Shown in pieces: positions 30,356-40,012 of a DNA stretch of 64,000 nucleotides. Source of the stretch: CAIWHR01 sp963708855 (GTDB lineage Bacteria > Pseudomonadota > Gammaproteobacteria > Burkholderiales > Casimicrobiaceae). A program made the translations under genes and the position numbers. The DNA is taken from NCBI GenBank assembly GCA_963708855.1, contig CAVPUM010000009.1, forward strand, positions 62,001-126,000. The letters run 5' to 3'. Below the pieces are notes generated by a model. It had not been told where the DNA came from and made no database searches. It saw nothing but the letters and a program-made list of their open reading frames with translations. The stretch's first letter is position 1. Every line of letters starts with the position of its first letter.

Positions 30356-31339
30356 ATGCAAATGCTGCACAAGCCCGTGGCACGACTCGCCGCCGTCGCG
30401 GTGGCGGCCGTCGCGTTCGGACTGTCGCTGCCGGCGCTCGGCCAGCAGCAGAACCGGATCTCGATCACGACCGGCGGCACCGGCGGGGTTTATTACCCGA
30501 TGGGTGGCGGCATGGCCAACATCCTGTCGAAGTACGTTCCCGGATTGCAGGCGACCGCAGAGGTCACTGGCGGCTCCATCGACAACCTGAAGCTCATCAA
30601 CGCCGGCAAGTCCGAGGTCGCGTTCTCGATGGCCGACGCCGGTTGGGAAGCCTACCAGGGCATCGACAAGTTCAAGGACGGCAAGGTCGGCGTCCGGACG
30701 CTGATGGTGCTCTATCCGAACAAGATGCACGTGGTGACCATCGACGGCACCGGCATCGGCAAGCTGTCCGATTTCAAGGGCAAGCGCGTGTCGACCGGCT
30801 CGGCCGGCAGCGGTACCGAGATCATGGCCATGCGCGTGCTCGAGGCGGTGGGCATCGACGGGCGCAAGGATGTCAAGCAGGAGCGGCTGGGCGTCGCGGA
30901 ATCCGTCAACGCGATGAAGGACCGCAAGCTCGACGCCTTCTTCTGGGTCGGGGGATTGCCGACCGCGGCGGTCACCGATCTCGCGGCCACCCCCGGCATC
31001 AAGATCAGGATGATCGACCACGACGAGGTGACGGACGCGATGAACAAGAAGTACGGGCCGCTCTACGTGAAGGGCGTGATCCCGGCCGGCACCTACGCGG
31101 GGCAGGACAAGGCCAGCACAGGCGTCGACGTCTGGAACATTCTGGTGTCGAGCGACAAGATGAGCGACCAGATGGCGCACACGATCGTCAAGACGCTGTT
31201 CGAGAAGAAGGCCGAGATCGTAGCCGTGCACAAGGAGGCGCAGAACATCGAGCTCAAGAGCCAGGCAAGCGGTTCGCCGATCCCGTTCCATCCGGGTGCC
31301 AAGAAGTACTTCGAGGAGCAGGGCATCAAGGTGAACTGA
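30356..31339 (+). CDS. TAXI-family TRAP transporter solute receptor
   Basis: Periplasmic solute-binding protein. The signal peptide is LAAVAVAAVAFGLSLPALGQ (to about residue 31). The TAXI hallmark ISITTGGTGGVYYPMGGGMA starts the mature protein, with GSAGSGTEIMA and FFWVGGLPTAAV later. 327 residues. The ligand is likely a small carboxylate such as glutamate or a dicarboxylate, but cannot be fixed. It is three bases upstream of its fused permease gene. Confidence 0.93.
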   Translation: MQMLHKPVARLAAVAVAAVAFGLSLPALGQQQNRISITTGGTGGVYYPMGGGMANILSKYVPGLQATAEVTGGSIDNLKLINAGKSEVAFSMADAGWEAYQGIDKFKDGKVGVRTLMVLYPNKMHVVTIDGTGIGKLSDFKGKRVSTGSAGSGTEIMAMRVLEAVGIDGRKDVKQERLGVAESVNAMKDRKLDAFFWVGGLPTAAVTDLAATPGIKIRMIDHDEVTDAMNKKYGPLYVKGVIPAGTYAGQDKASTGVDVWNILVSSDKMSDQMAHTIVKTLFEKKAEIVAVHKEAQNIELKSQASGSPIPFHPGAKKYFEEQGIKVN

Positions 31340-31342
31340 CCG

Positions 31343-33319
31343 ATGGCGGACACCGCTGGGCAGGAAGCGCGCATCGCGCCGGCTGAAGCCGTCGCCGAGG
31401 AGCGTCTGCAGCGGGCGGCGACTTACATCGAGGCGGAGGAGGGCGCCACCAACCGGTACCGCGGCGCTCTCGCGCGCGTAGCGACGGCGCTGCTCGTCGG
31501 CATGTCGCTGTTCCACCTTTACGCCGCGCTCGAGATCGTACCCGCGCAGGTGCTGCGACCCGTCCACGTCGGCTTGACGCTGTTGCTGGTCTTTCTGCTG
31601 TTCCCGATCGCCGCCCGCTACCGCAACCGGCTGATGTGGTGGGACGTCGTCTGCGGCGCGCTTGGCGTGGCGACGATTGTCTACCTGCTCTCCGGCGGCG
31701 ACGACATCTGGGACCGGAACACGCTGCCGAGCCGGGCGGACCTCTTTTTCGGCGTGACCTTCGTGCTGCTCGTGCTGGAAGCGGTGCGGCGCACCTCGGG
31801 CTGGATCCTGCTGTTCGTGATCGGACTATTCCTCGCCTACGGTTTCTTCGGCCCGTGGCTGCCAGGGCAGTGGGCGCACCGCGGCTACGACGTTGCCAGC
31901 CTGTCGGGCTTCATGTATCAGACGCTCGAAGGCATCTTCGGCACCGCGGTCGACGTGTCGTCGTCGCTCATCATCCTGTTCACGATCTACGGCGCGTTCC
32001 TGCAGCACTCGGGTGCCGGCAAGTTCTATCTCGACTGGAGCTTCGCGGCGATGGGCAGCCGGCACAGCGGCGCGGGACGCACGGTGGTGCTCGCATCGTT
32101 TCTGCTCGGCGGCCCGTCCGGGTCAGGCGTCGCGACGACGGTGACGATCGGCGCGGTCGCCTATCCGATGCTCAAACGCGCCGGCTACGCCGCCGAACCG
32201 GCCGGAGGACTGCTCGCGGCGGGAGGGCTGGGCGCGATCATCTCGCCACCGGTGCTGGGCGCCGCCGCGTTCCTGATTGCGGAATTCCTGAAGATCAGCT
32301 ACCTCGACGTGCTGCTGATGGCGATCGTGCCCACGCTGCTCTACTACCTTTCGCTGTTCCTGATGGTCGAGTTCGACACTCGCAGGTTCGGCTTGCCGGA
32401 CGTGGCGATCGCCGTCGAGGGGCAGCTCGCGGCGTTGACGAAGCGGTACTGGTACCACTTCGTGTCGCTGGTCGCGATCGTCGCGTTCATGGTCTGGGGC
32501 TTCTCGCCGATACTCGCGGTGTTCTGGGCGACGGTCGTCACGTTCGGCGTGTCGTTCCTGCGCCGCGACACGGCGATGGGCTGGGGCAAGGTCGTCGCCG
32601 CGCTGCGCGATGGTTCGGGCCAGATGCTGAACGTCGCGGCGACCTGCGCGGCCGCCGGGATCATCGTCGGCGTCGTCGTCAAGACGGGCCTCGGCCTCAA
32701 GTTCAGCGCCATCGTCATCGCCTACGCCGGCGGCAGCCTCTTCCTGACGGCGTTGTACACGGCGCTGATCGTGTGGGTCATCGGTCTCGCCGTGCCGGTG
32801 ACGGCGAGCTACATCATTTGCGCCGTGATCGCCGCGCCGGCGCTGACCAAGCTCGGCGTGCCCGACTTCGCGGCGCACATGTTCATCTTCTACTACGCGG
32901 TGCTCTCCGAGGTGTCCCCGCCGACCGCGCTGTCGCCGTTCGCCGCGGCGGCCATCACCGGCGGCGACCCGTACCGGACGACGCTGCAGGCGTGGAAATA
33001 CACGCTCCCCGCGTTCGTGGTGCCGTTCGTGTTCGTCCTCGATCCCGACGGCGTCGGGTTGCTGCTGAAGTTGCCGAAGGACGGATCTTGGTTGCACGTC
33101 GTCTGGATCGCGCTCACCGCCTGCATCGGCATCGCCGCCCTCGCGGCCGGTGCGCAGAAGTGGCTGCTGCGCGCCTGCGGCCAGGTCGAGCGCTGGGTGC
33201 TCGTCGGCTGCGGCCTGCTGCTCGTCTACCCGGCACCGGCGTCCGATGTCGTCGGTCTCGCCGGCGTCGGCACGATACTGGCGCTGCAGTGGTACGGGCG
33301 GCGGCGCACCGCCAGCTGA
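31343..33319 (+). CDS. TRAP transporter fused permease (4TM + 12TM, TAXI type)
   Basis: Inner-membrane permease in which the small (DctQ-like) and large (DctM-like) subunits are one 658-residue chain. The N-terminal part carries several hydrophobic segments after an acidic tail. The DctM-like core contains SRHSGAGRTVVLASFLLGGP and GSGVATTVTIGAVAYPMLKR, then AAGGLGAIISPPVLGAAAFL, all typical of the family. It works with the receptor just upstream in a Na+-driven uptake system. Confidence 0.94.
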   Translation: MADTAGQEARIAPAEAVAEERLQRAATYIEAEEGATNRYRGALARVATALLVGMSLFHLYAALEIVPAQVLRPVHVGLTLLLVFLLFPIAARYRNRLMWWDVVCGALGVATIVYLLSGGDDIWDRNTLPSRADLFFGVTFVLLVLEAVRRTSGWILLFVIGLFLAYGFFGPWLPGQWAHRGYDVASLSGFMYQTLEGIFGTAVDVSSSLIILFTIYGAFLQHSGAGKFYLDWSFAAMGSRHSGAGRTVVLASFLLGGPSGSGVATTVTIGAVAYPMLKRAGYAAEPAGGLLAAGGLGAIISPPVLGAAAFLIAEFLKISYLDVLLMAIVPTLLYYLSLFLMVEFDTRRFGLPDVAIAVEGQLAALTKRYWYHFVSLVAIVAFMVWGFSPILAVFWATVVTFGVSFLRRDTAMGWGKVVAALRDGSGQMLNVAATCAAAGIIVGVVVKTGLGLKFSAIVIAYAGGSLFLTALYTALIVWVIGLAVPVTASYIICAVIAAPALTKLGVPDFAAHMFIFYYAVLSEVSPPTALSPFAAAAITGGDPYRTTLQAWKYTLPAFVVPFVFVLDPDGVGLLLKLPKDGSWLHVVWIALTACIGIAALAAGAQKWLLRACGQVERWVLVGCGLLLVYPAPASDVVGLAGVGTILALQWYGRRRTAS

Positions 33320-33359
33320 CCGGTGCATCGCTCTTTGCGCGCGTGTCCGCCGGAAGTCC

Positions 33360-33385
33360 GGGCGCCGCGTTGGCGGAGGGCGCCC
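33360..33385. terminator. hairpin between the TRAP permease and ilvA
   Basis: GGGCGCC and GGCGCCC form a 7-bp stem between two convergent genes. There is no T run, so it is only a plausible terminator. Confidence 0.3.
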
Positions 33386-33390
33386 GGGCG

Positions 33391-34608
33391 CTACCGCGCG
33401 AACCCGGAATCGACCGGCAGCCCCGCAGCTTGCAGCACCTCGTGCAATCGCTCCACGTGCCCGTGCCCCGTCGTCTCGGCAACGCAGATGACGCGCACTG
33501 CGGACAGATCGGGCCCCGAGAACGCGCGGTCGTGCAGGATCTCCTTGATCGAGGCGCCGGTCGACGCGATGATCTCGGCGAGCCGGGCGAGCCCGCCGGG
33601 GCGGTCGCTGATCGTCACGGTGAAGCGGCAGAGGCGGCCGTCGGCCACGAGACCGACCTCGATGATGCGTCCCAGCGTGGATGTATCGATGTTGCCGCCG
33701 CACAGCGCCAGCACCACTTTCCTGCCCTTGAGCGCTTCGAGACGTCCCGCGAGGAACGCCGCGAGCGGCGCCGCACCGGCGCCCTCGACCACGCTCTTCT
33801 CGAGCTCGATCAGGCGCAGGACCGCGAGGGCGATCGATGCTTCGTCCACGGTCACGACACGGTCGACGACGCGCTTGACGAGCGTGAACGGCGCGTCGCC
33901 CAGCTTGCCCACGGCGAGACCGTCGGCCAGCGTATGCGAGAGCTCGATCGTCGTCGGCGCGTCCTGTGCCAGCGCGGCGGTCAGGCACGCGGCGCGCTCC
34001 GGCTCGACGCCGATGATCTGGACCTCCGGCCGCATCGCCTTGACGGCGGTGCCGATCCCCGCGATGAGGCCGCCGCCGCCGACGGGAATGACGATGGCTT
34101 CGACGCCGGGCGTCTGCTCGAGGATCTCGAGTCCCATCGTGCCCTGGCCGGCGATCACGTCGACGTTGTCGAAGGGGTGGATGAACGTGAGCCCGTCGCG
34201 CGCGGCGATTTCGCCCGCATGCACCCGCGCTTCCGTCAGGTCGGCGCCGTGCAGGACGACGTTGGCACCGAACTGGCGGCAGTTGGTCACCTTGATCAGC
34301 GCCGCGAACACGGGCATGACCACCGTCGCGGGTATGCCGAGCAGCTTCGCGTGGTAGGCGATGCCCTGCGCGTGGTTGCCGGCGGAAGCGGCGATCACGC
34401 CGCGCCGGCGCTGTTCGGGCGATAGCAGCAGGAGCGCATTGCGCGCCCCGCGTTCCTTGAAGCTCCCGGTGCGTTGCAGGTAGTCGAGCTTGCAATGGAC
34501 CTGCGCGCCCGTGAGTTGCGACAGTGGAATCGACTCGACGCAGGGCGAGTAGTAGACGCCTCCGGCGATGCGGTCGCGCGCGGCTTCGATGTCGGCGAGC
34601 GTGACCAA
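33391..34608 (-). CDS. ilvA: threonine ammonia-lyase with C-terminal ACT domain
   Basis: PLP-dependent deaminase of threonine (and serine) to 2-oxobutyrate, the entry to isoleucine synthesis. The PLP Lys is in RTGSFKERGARNAL (about residue 50), with SAGNHAQGIAYHAK (about 73-86) and the glycine loop PVGGGGLIAGIGTA (about 175). The C-terminal ACT domain begins RFTVTISDRPGGLARLAEII. At 405 residues it is the short, single-ACT form. The only usable start is TTG at 34608; an in-frame TGA lies two codons upstream, and a family B repeat begins just beyond. Confidence 0.93.
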   Translation of the reverse strand: MVTLADIEAARDRIAGGVYYSPCVESIPLSQLTGAQVHCKLDYLQRTGSFKERGARNALLLLSPEQRRRGVIAASAGNHAQGIAYHAKLLGIPATVVMPVFAALIKVTNCRQFGANVVLHGADLTEARVHAGEIAARDGLTFIHPFDNVDVIAGQGTMGLEILEQTPGVEAIVIPVGGGGLIAGIGTAVKAMRPEVQIIGVEPERAACLTAALAQDAPTTIELSHTLADGLAVGKLGDAPFTLVKRVVDRVVTVDEASIALAVLRLIELEKSVVEGAGAAPLAAFLAGRLEALKGRKVVLALCGGNIDTSTLGRIIEVGLVADGRLCRFTVTISDRPGGLARLAEIIASTGASIKEILHDRAFSGPDLSAVRVICVAETTGHGHVERLHEVLQAAGLPVDSGFAR

Positions 34609-34613
34609 AGCCG

Positions 34614-34693
34614 CTCAGCGCCCGCGCGGCCGCCCGAAGGGCGCTGACTGCCCCCGCGGGGGGCAGCGAACGAAGTGAGCGTGGGGGCCCCTC
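34614..34693. repeat. dispersed palindromic repeat family B, copy 2
   Basis: The same two-hairpin element as at 27343. The first stem here is TCAGCGCCC with GGGCGCTGA, so the outer pairs differ from copy 1 on both arms and still pair. The second hairpin and the tail GCGAACGAAGTGAGCGTGGG are nearly identical. It abuts the phosphohexomutase stop and the ilvA start. Confidence 0.75.
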
Positions 34694-34696
34694 ATC

Positions 34697-36070
34697 TCAG
34701 AACGGCAGCGCGATGCCCGGCTTGGCGGCCGCGAGCACGCGGCGGAACTCGGCCTTGATGCGCTCCAGCGCCGCCGTGTCGTCCGCCTCGAAGCGCAGCA
34801 CCACCACCGGCGTGGTATTGGAACCGCGCGCGAGGCCGAAGCCGTCCGCATACTCGACGCGCAGGCCGTCGATGCGGATGACATCCGTCGCGCCGGGGAA
34901 TTCGGCGGTCGCGCCCAGTTTCGCCACGAGTGCGTGATGTTCGCCTTCGGCACAGGCGACGTTGAGCTCGGGCGTCGACACGGCGTCGGGCAGCGCGTCG
35001 AGGACGGCTGACGGGTTGGCATGGCGCGACAGGATCTCGAGCAGCCGCGCTCCGGCATACAGCCCGTCGTCGAAGCCGTACCAGCGCTCCCTGAAAAAGG
35101 TGTGGCCGCTCATTTCGCCGGCCAGCGCGGCGCCCACTTCCTTCATCTTGCCCTTGATCAGCGAGTGGCCCGTCTTCCACAGCAGCGGCACGCCGCCGTG
35201 CCGCAGGATCCACGGCTTAAGGTTGCGCGTGGACTTGACGTCGTAGATCACCGTCGCGCCGGGCTCGCGGGCGAGCACGTCGGCGGCGAACAGCATCAGC
35301 TGCCGGTCCGGGTAGATCACGTGGCCGTCGCGGGTCACGACGCCGAGGCGGTCGCCATCCCCGTCGAAGGCGAGGCCAAGATCGTGCCGGCCTTGCGCGA
35401 GCAACGCGATCAGGTCCTGCAGGTTCTCCGGCTTGGAGGGGTCCGGATGGTGGTTCGGAAACGTCCCGTCGACGGCGCAGAACATTTCGGTGACCTCACA
35501 GCCCAGGCGCCGGAACAGCGTCGGGGCGAAGGCGCCGGCCACGCCGTTGCCGCAGTCCACCGCGATCGTGAGCGGCCGCGCGAGGCGGACGTGGTCGGTG
35601 ATGCGGTCGAGGTAGGCCGGTGCGATGTCCGCGCTGCGGAACGTTCCGGCGCCGGAGGCCATTGGACCGGCCTCGATGCGTGCGCGCAGCTTCTGGATGT
35701 CATCGCCCGAAAGCGTGGTGCCATCCACCACCATCTTCAGACCATTGTAATCGGGTGGATTGTGGCTGCCGGTCACCATCACGCTCGTCTGGGTGCCGAG
35801 GTGGTGGGCGGCGAAATAGGTCATCGGGGTGGCGACCATGCCGATGTCGACGACGTTCGCGCCCGCTGCGCGGATGCCGTCGGCGACGGCGGCGGCGAGT
35901 TCCGGCCCCGAAAGGCGGCCGTCGCGGCCGACGACGAACGTGTCGCGGCCTCGCTCCAGCGCGAGCGAGCCCAGGGCCTGGCCGACCGCGCGGACGATCG
36001 CCGGCGTGAGGGTCCTGCCGACGACGCCGCGGATGTCGTACGCCTTGAAGATTTCGGGTGGGAGTGTCAT
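34697..36070 (-). CDS. phosphomannomutase/phosphoglucomutase
   Basis: Alpha-D-phosphohexomutase (AlgC/ManB type) interconverting hexose 6- and 1-phosphates for surface polysaccharide and nucleotide-sugar synthesis. The phosphoserine is in VMVTGSHNPPDYNGLKM (about residue 97), the metal loop is LAFDGDGDRLGVV (about 232), the sugar-binding loop is GEMSGHTFF and the phosphate loop is RGSNTTPVVVLRF. 457 residues, intact. Confidence 0.94.
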   Translation of the reverse strand: MTLPPEIFKAYDIRGVVGRTLTPAIVRAVGQALGSLALERGRDTFVVGRDGRLSGPELAAAVADGIRAAGANVVDIGMVATPMTYFAAHHLGTQTSVMVTGSHNPPDYNGLKMVVDGTTLSGDDIQKLRARIEAGPMASGAGTFRSADIAPAYLDRITDHVRLARPLTIAVDCGNGVAGAFAPTLFRRLGCEVTEMFCAVDGTFPNHHPDPSKPENLQDLIALLAQGRHDLGLAFDGDGDRLGVVTRDGHVIYPDRQLMLFAADVLAREPGATVIYDVKSTRNLKPWILRHGGVPLLWKTGHSLIKGKMKEVGAALAGEMSGHTFFRERWYGFDDGLYAGARLLEILSRHANPSAVLDALPDAVSTPELNVACAEGEHHALVAKLGATAEFPGATDVIRIDGLRVEYADGFGLARGSNTTPVVVLRFEADDTAALERIKAEFRRVLAAAKPGIALPF

Positions 36071-36114
36071 CGCTGCGCGCTCGATCGTGGATGGGCAGAT
36101 TTCATTCTCGGCGA

Positions 36115-37086
36115 CTACCGGCCGTAAACGAAGAAGTCTAACAGGCGGCGCGGCAGCCATTCGAGGTGGCCGGGAAACGGGCCCGACAGGAACCCGACGT
36201 GTCCGCCCTCGTCGGGTTGATCCAGCCGGACGTGGGGGCTGACCTCGCCGGGGCACGGCAACGATTCCGCCGGCACGAACGGGTCGTTCCTGGCGTTCAA
36301 GACCAGTGTGGGCACCGCGACGCGGGCGAGCCACGGCTTGCTGGAAGCGCGTCGCCAGTAGTCCGGCGTGCCGTCGAAGCCGTGCAGCACCGCCGTCACC
36401 GCATCGTCGAAATCGTACATCGTGCGCGCACGCCGGATCCTTCTTGCGTCGAGCAGGTCCGGAAAACGCCGCGCCAATGCGAGGCTCTTCGGCCTCAGCG
36501 TGCTCAGGAAATTATGCGTGTAGATCCGGTTCAGACCCTGCCCGATCGCGATGCCGGCGGCGGCAAGGTCGAGCGGCGTGGACACCGCAGCCGCCGCGTC
36601 GACGAAACGCGCCGCGTCGCCGCCCATGCGTCCCAGCCAATTGAGCAGCACGCTCCCGCCGACCGATACGCCGACCGCATAGACGACGGTCTGCGGCGCG
36701 ACGCGCTCACGGATGGCGGCCAGCATCGCCTGCGCTTCCTCATGGTCGCCGGAGTGGTACGCGCGCGGCAACCGGTTGGGCTCCCCGCTGCAGCCGCGAA
36801 AATGGGGCACGACGCCATGCCATCCGCGGGCGGCGACGGCAACCAGCAGCGCCCTCGCGTAATGCGAGCCCGAGCTGCCTTCGAGGCCGTGGAACAGCAC
36901 GACCAGCGGCGCGCCCGTGCGCGAATGCGTCGGCGTGACCCAGTCGAAGTCCCAGAAGTCGCCGTCGGGCGAGTCGACGCGCTCGCGCCGGACGGGGACC
37001 GGCGGGCGACGCAGCAGGTACGGCCAGATGGTCTGCAGGTGACCGCCCGCCAGCCACGCCGGGCCCACGTATGGCGGCTCGGACAT
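36115..37086 (-). CDS. yheT: YheT-family alpha/beta hydrolase
   Basis: Predicted hydrolase of the YheT/EMB8 family. GGHLQTIWPYLLRR (residues 14-27) is the family's N-terminal hallmark. The nucleophile Ser lies in AVGVSVGGSVLLNWLG (about residue 145), and the Asp and His of the triad are probably in LNARNDPFVP and EGGHVGFL. 323 residues, intact; 12 bases downstream of the CYTH-CHAD gene. Physiological substrate unknown. Confidence 0.92.
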   Translation of the reverse strand: MSEPPYVGPAWLAGGHLQTIWPYLLRRPPVPVRRERVDSPDGDFWDFDWVTPTHSRTGAPLVVLFHGLEGSSGSHYARALLVAVAARGWHGVVPHFRGCSGEPNRLPRAYHSGDHEEAQAMLAAIRERVAPQTVVYAVGVSVGGSVLLNWLGRMGGDAARFVDAAAAVSTPLDLAAAGIAIGQGLNRIYTHNFLSTLRPKSLALARRFPDLLDARRIRRARTMYDFDDAVTAVLHGFDGTPDYWRRASSKPWLARVAVPTLVLNARNDPFVPAESLPCPGEVSPHVRLDQPDEGGHVGFLSGPFPGHLEWLPRRLLDFFVYGR

Positions 37087-37098
37087 CGGGCGTTGCCG

Positions 37099-38736
37099 CT
37101 AGGGATCGGGCCAGAACGGCCGCGCCCGGTCGAACCGTCGCCAGGCCTTGGCGAGCATCGGCTCGACTGCCACGGCCTGTGCCGCGACCCAGCCGCGGAC
37201 TGCCCCGGCCGCGTCGTCCGCGCCTCCGGCGAGTTTGCCGGCGAGGGACACGGCGGTCACCGCGTCGTTGATCCGGCCGAGAGCATCCTGCACCGCGGCG
37301 AGCGCGTCGAGGTAGGTTCGGCCGCGCTTGCCCGGAAACAGCGGGGCGAAGAATTCGGCGACGTAGCGCAGCCGCTTGGCGGCGATCCGCGCCGCGTGGC
37401 GCTCCTCGTTCGAGGCGTGCCTCAGATGATCGGCGATGCGAACGAACTTGCGATGGCGGCGCGCGAGCAGGACCGCCGCGAACGTCGTGGCGCGTCCGCC
37501 GGGCGCATGCGCGGCACCGCTGGTCCCACCCGGAGCCTGGAGCGGGGCGACGAACCGTGGCGTCGCGCAGAGGAGGTCGGCGGCCAGCAGCAGACGCTGG
37601 AAGCGGGGCGAGGCGACTGCGGCACGCGCATCGCGCCGCGCAGCGCGCCGACGGGCCGCCGCACGCGCGCGAAGCCGCCTGAGGCCCGCAGCCGCGTTCG
37701 CGTCGTGGGCGAACCACGCGGCGAGCGGCGGCAACGTCTCCGTCAGGAACACGTCCCAGTCGCGCGCCGTGCCCAGAATCGTGGCGAGCCACTTGACCTC
37801 GCTTGCCACCGGGTCGAGCGTGGCGGACGGCGTGAAGCGGGCGAGCAGCGCAAGGCTCGAGCGCAATCGTCTCGTGCCGACGCGCATCTGGTGAATCCAT
37901 TCGGGATCGTCGTCGGTGATAAGCCCCGCGGCGTTGGCAGCGATCTGGTGCAGGCACCCGCGCGCCACCGCCGCCAGCGCGTCGACCGTCGAGACGCCGG
38001 TCTCGAGCGGAACGTCCCTTGCGCGCACCGGTGAAGGCGTGGCGCGCGGCAATCCGTGCCGCAGCGCATAGCCACGTGCGGACTTGGAGTCGCTCATCAC
38101 GGCAAGCGGCATGTCAGCGGACAGCGCGAGCGCCAGGCGAAACAGGTTGGCTGCGTCACCGCTCGTGAGCTCGATCTCGATCTCGGCGATGGGTTCACGT
38201 CGCGTGCGGCCGCCGCATGCCGCGCGGATCTCGCCCAGGTCGACGCAGAATTCCGCGGTCGATCCATCCGGGAACTCGAGCGGGATCGTCCGCCGCGTGA
38301 AGTCGGTGGCGCAGCAGGGGACGAGTCCACCGCGCTGCGCGGCCTTGGCGACCAGCTTCTTCCATGGCGTGGCCGCCAGTCGGGCGAGGTCGATGCGCGG
38401 ACCCCGTACCGGCCATTCGTGCTCCGGACGGGCGTGCAGGCCGGCGCCGGCATCCGCCTGCGGGGGCCCCTTGACCGTCTGGATCCAGCGCCGGCCGATG
38501 CGCCGAACGCGCAGCGCGACGTCCGCGCGTTCGAGCCGGAAGTCGGGAGAGTCGAAATAGGTGCTGACAATGTGCGCGGTGCGCGTCCGGCCGCGACGCA
38601 GAGGACGCAGCTCAGGGTGTCGCAGCAGCGCCGGAATGGCCGCGGCGTCGAGTGCCAGCTTCAGCTCGACTTCGGTCGGGATGGCAGTCTCCTCGACGCG
38701 TGTCTCGCGCTCGCGCGGCAGCGGGCGGCGCACCAT
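37099..38736 (-). CDS. CYTH and CHAD domain protein (inorganic triphosphatase type)
   Basis: Fusion of a CYTH triphosphate tunnel domain (EVELKLAL, the ExExK signature at residues 22-29; IQTVKGP; AEIEIELTSG) with a C-terminal CHAD helical domain (IHQMRVGTRRLRSSLALL, RIAAKRLRYVAEFF), rich in Arg/His for polyphosphate binding. It resembles YgiF-like triphosphatases, which cleave PPPi. 545 residues, intact. It lies 10 bases after the DAHP synthase stop and probably shares its transcript. Confidence 0.93.
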   Translation of the reverse strand: MVRRPLPRERETRVEETAIPTEVELKLALDAAAIPALLRHPELRPLRRGRTRTAHIVSTYFDSPDFRLERADVALRVRRIGRRWIQTVKGPPQADAGAGLHARPEHEWPVRGPRIDLARLAATPWKKLVAKAAQRGGLVPCCATDFTRRTIPLEFPDGSTAEFCVDLGEIRAACGGRTRREPIAEIEIELTSGDAANLFRLALALSADMPLAVMSDSKSARGYALRHGLPRATPSPVRARDVPLETGVSTVDALAAVARGCLHQIAANAAGLITDDDPEWIHQMRVGTRRLRSSLALLARFTPSATLDPVASEVKWLATILGTARDWDVFLTETLPPLAAWFAHDANAAAGLRRLRARAAARRRAARRDARAAVASPRFQRLLLAADLLCATPRFVAPLQAPGGTSGAAHAPGGRATTFAAVLLARRHRKFVRIADHLRHASNEERHAARIAAKRLRYVAEFFAPLFPGKRGRTYLDALAAVQDALGRINDAVTAVSLAGKLAGGADDAAGAVRGWVAAQAVAVEPMLAKAWRRFDRARPFWPDP

Positions 38737-38746
38737 GGCGATACGG

Positions 38747-39871
38747 TCAGGACTCGTCCGCGTGTTTCACCCGCCGCGCCCGCACGGCCTCCGCCAGGTC
38801 CCGCAGAGTCTCGACCGTCGCGTCCCAGCCGATGCAGGCGTCGGTGATCGAGACGCCGTACTGCAACGGCTGGCCGGGAACGAGGTCCTGCCGGCCGGGA
38901 TTGATGTGGCTCTCGATCATCACGCCGACGATGCGGTCGTCGCCGCCGGCGATCTGCGCGGCGACGTCGCGCGCGACGTCCCGCTGGCGCTCGTGCATGC
39001 GCTGGCTGTTCGCGTGCGAGCAGTCGATCATCAGTTTCGCGGCAAGTCCCGCGCCGGCGAGCTCCCGGCACGTCGTGTCGACATCCGCGGCGCTGTAATT
39101 CGGCGCCTTGCCGCCGCGCAGGATGATATGGCAGTCCTCGTTGCCGCCGGTGTGCACGATCGCCGAGTGTCCTCCCTTGGTGACCGAAAGGAAATGGTGC
39201 GGCGCCGACGCGGCCTTGATCGCGTCGACCGCGACCCTGACGTCGCCGTTGGTGCCGTTCTTGAAGCCGACAGGGCACGAAAGGCCGGAGGCGAGTTCCC
39301 GGTGCACCTGGCTCTCCGTCGTCCGGGCGCCGATTGCGCCCCAGGCGATCATGTCCGCCAGATACTGCGGTGTGATCATGTCGAGGTATTCGGTTGCCGC
39401 GGGCAGGTCGAGCTCGTTGACCTCCACGAGAATCCGGCGGGCGAGGCGCAACCCTTCGTTGATCCGGTAGCTGTCATCCAGATGCGGATCGTTGATGAGC
39501 CCTTTCCAGCCGACCGTGGTGCGCGGCTTCTCGAAATAGACACGCATCACGACGATGAGGTCGGAGGCGAGCTCGCGCTTCTGCGCGGCAAGCCGCGTCG
39601 CATAGTCGATCGCGGCGCCGTAGTCGTGGATGGAGCACGGGCCGACCACGACCAGCAACCGGTCGTCGGCGCCGTGCAGGACGCGATGGATCGCTTGCCG
39701 GGCTTCGAACGTGGTGGTGGCGGCCCGTTCCGACGCCGGGAACTCGCGCAGCAGGTGCGCGGGCGGCGCGAGCTCCATGATCTCGCGGATCCGGGTGTCG
39801 TCGATCGGCAGGCGGGCTGCCGGATGGGACAGCGCGGCAGCCCGGTTGCGGTGGGCGGTGGACGTAGGCAC
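38747..39871 (-). CDS. 3-deoxy-7-phosphoheptulonate (DAHP) synthase, class I
   Basis: First enzyme of the shikimate pathway, condensing PEP and erythrose-4-phosphate. Landmarks: VVVGPCSIHDYGAAIDYA (about residues 73-90), MRVYFEKPRTTVGWKG, FKNGTNGDV, HIILRGGKAPNY and DCSHANSQ, including the metal-binding Cys, His, Glu and Asp. 374 residues, intact. Which aromatic amino acid inhibits it cannot be read from the sequence. Confidence 0.95.
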   Translation of the reverse strand: MPTSTAHRNRAAALSHPAARLPIDDTRIREIMELAPPAHLLREFPASERAATTTFEARQAIHRVLHGADDRLLVVVGPCSIHDYGAAIDYATRLAAQKRELASDLIVVMRVYFEKPRTTVGWKGLINDPHLDDSYRINEGLRLARRILVEVNELDLPAATEYLDMITPQYLADMIAWGAIGARTTESQVHRELASGLSCPVGFKNGTNGDVRVAVDAIKAASAPHHFLSVTKGGHSAIVHTGGNEDCHIILRGGKAPNYSAADVDTTCRELAGAGLAAKLMIDCSHANSQRMHERQRDVARDVAAQIAGGDDRIVGVMIESHINPGRQDLVPGQPLQYGVSITDACIGWDATVETLRDLAEAVRARRVKHADES

Positions 39872-40012
39872 GATGCGGCTCCGTCAGGGTTTTCTCAGCA
39901 AAAACATGATTTTACGAAGTTGACCCGGGTGCAGACGGCATTGTGCCATGCCCGATGTTGCAACGCATCAGCCCAAATTGAGACATCGGCCACATGGCGG
40001 TCGGCGAAATCG

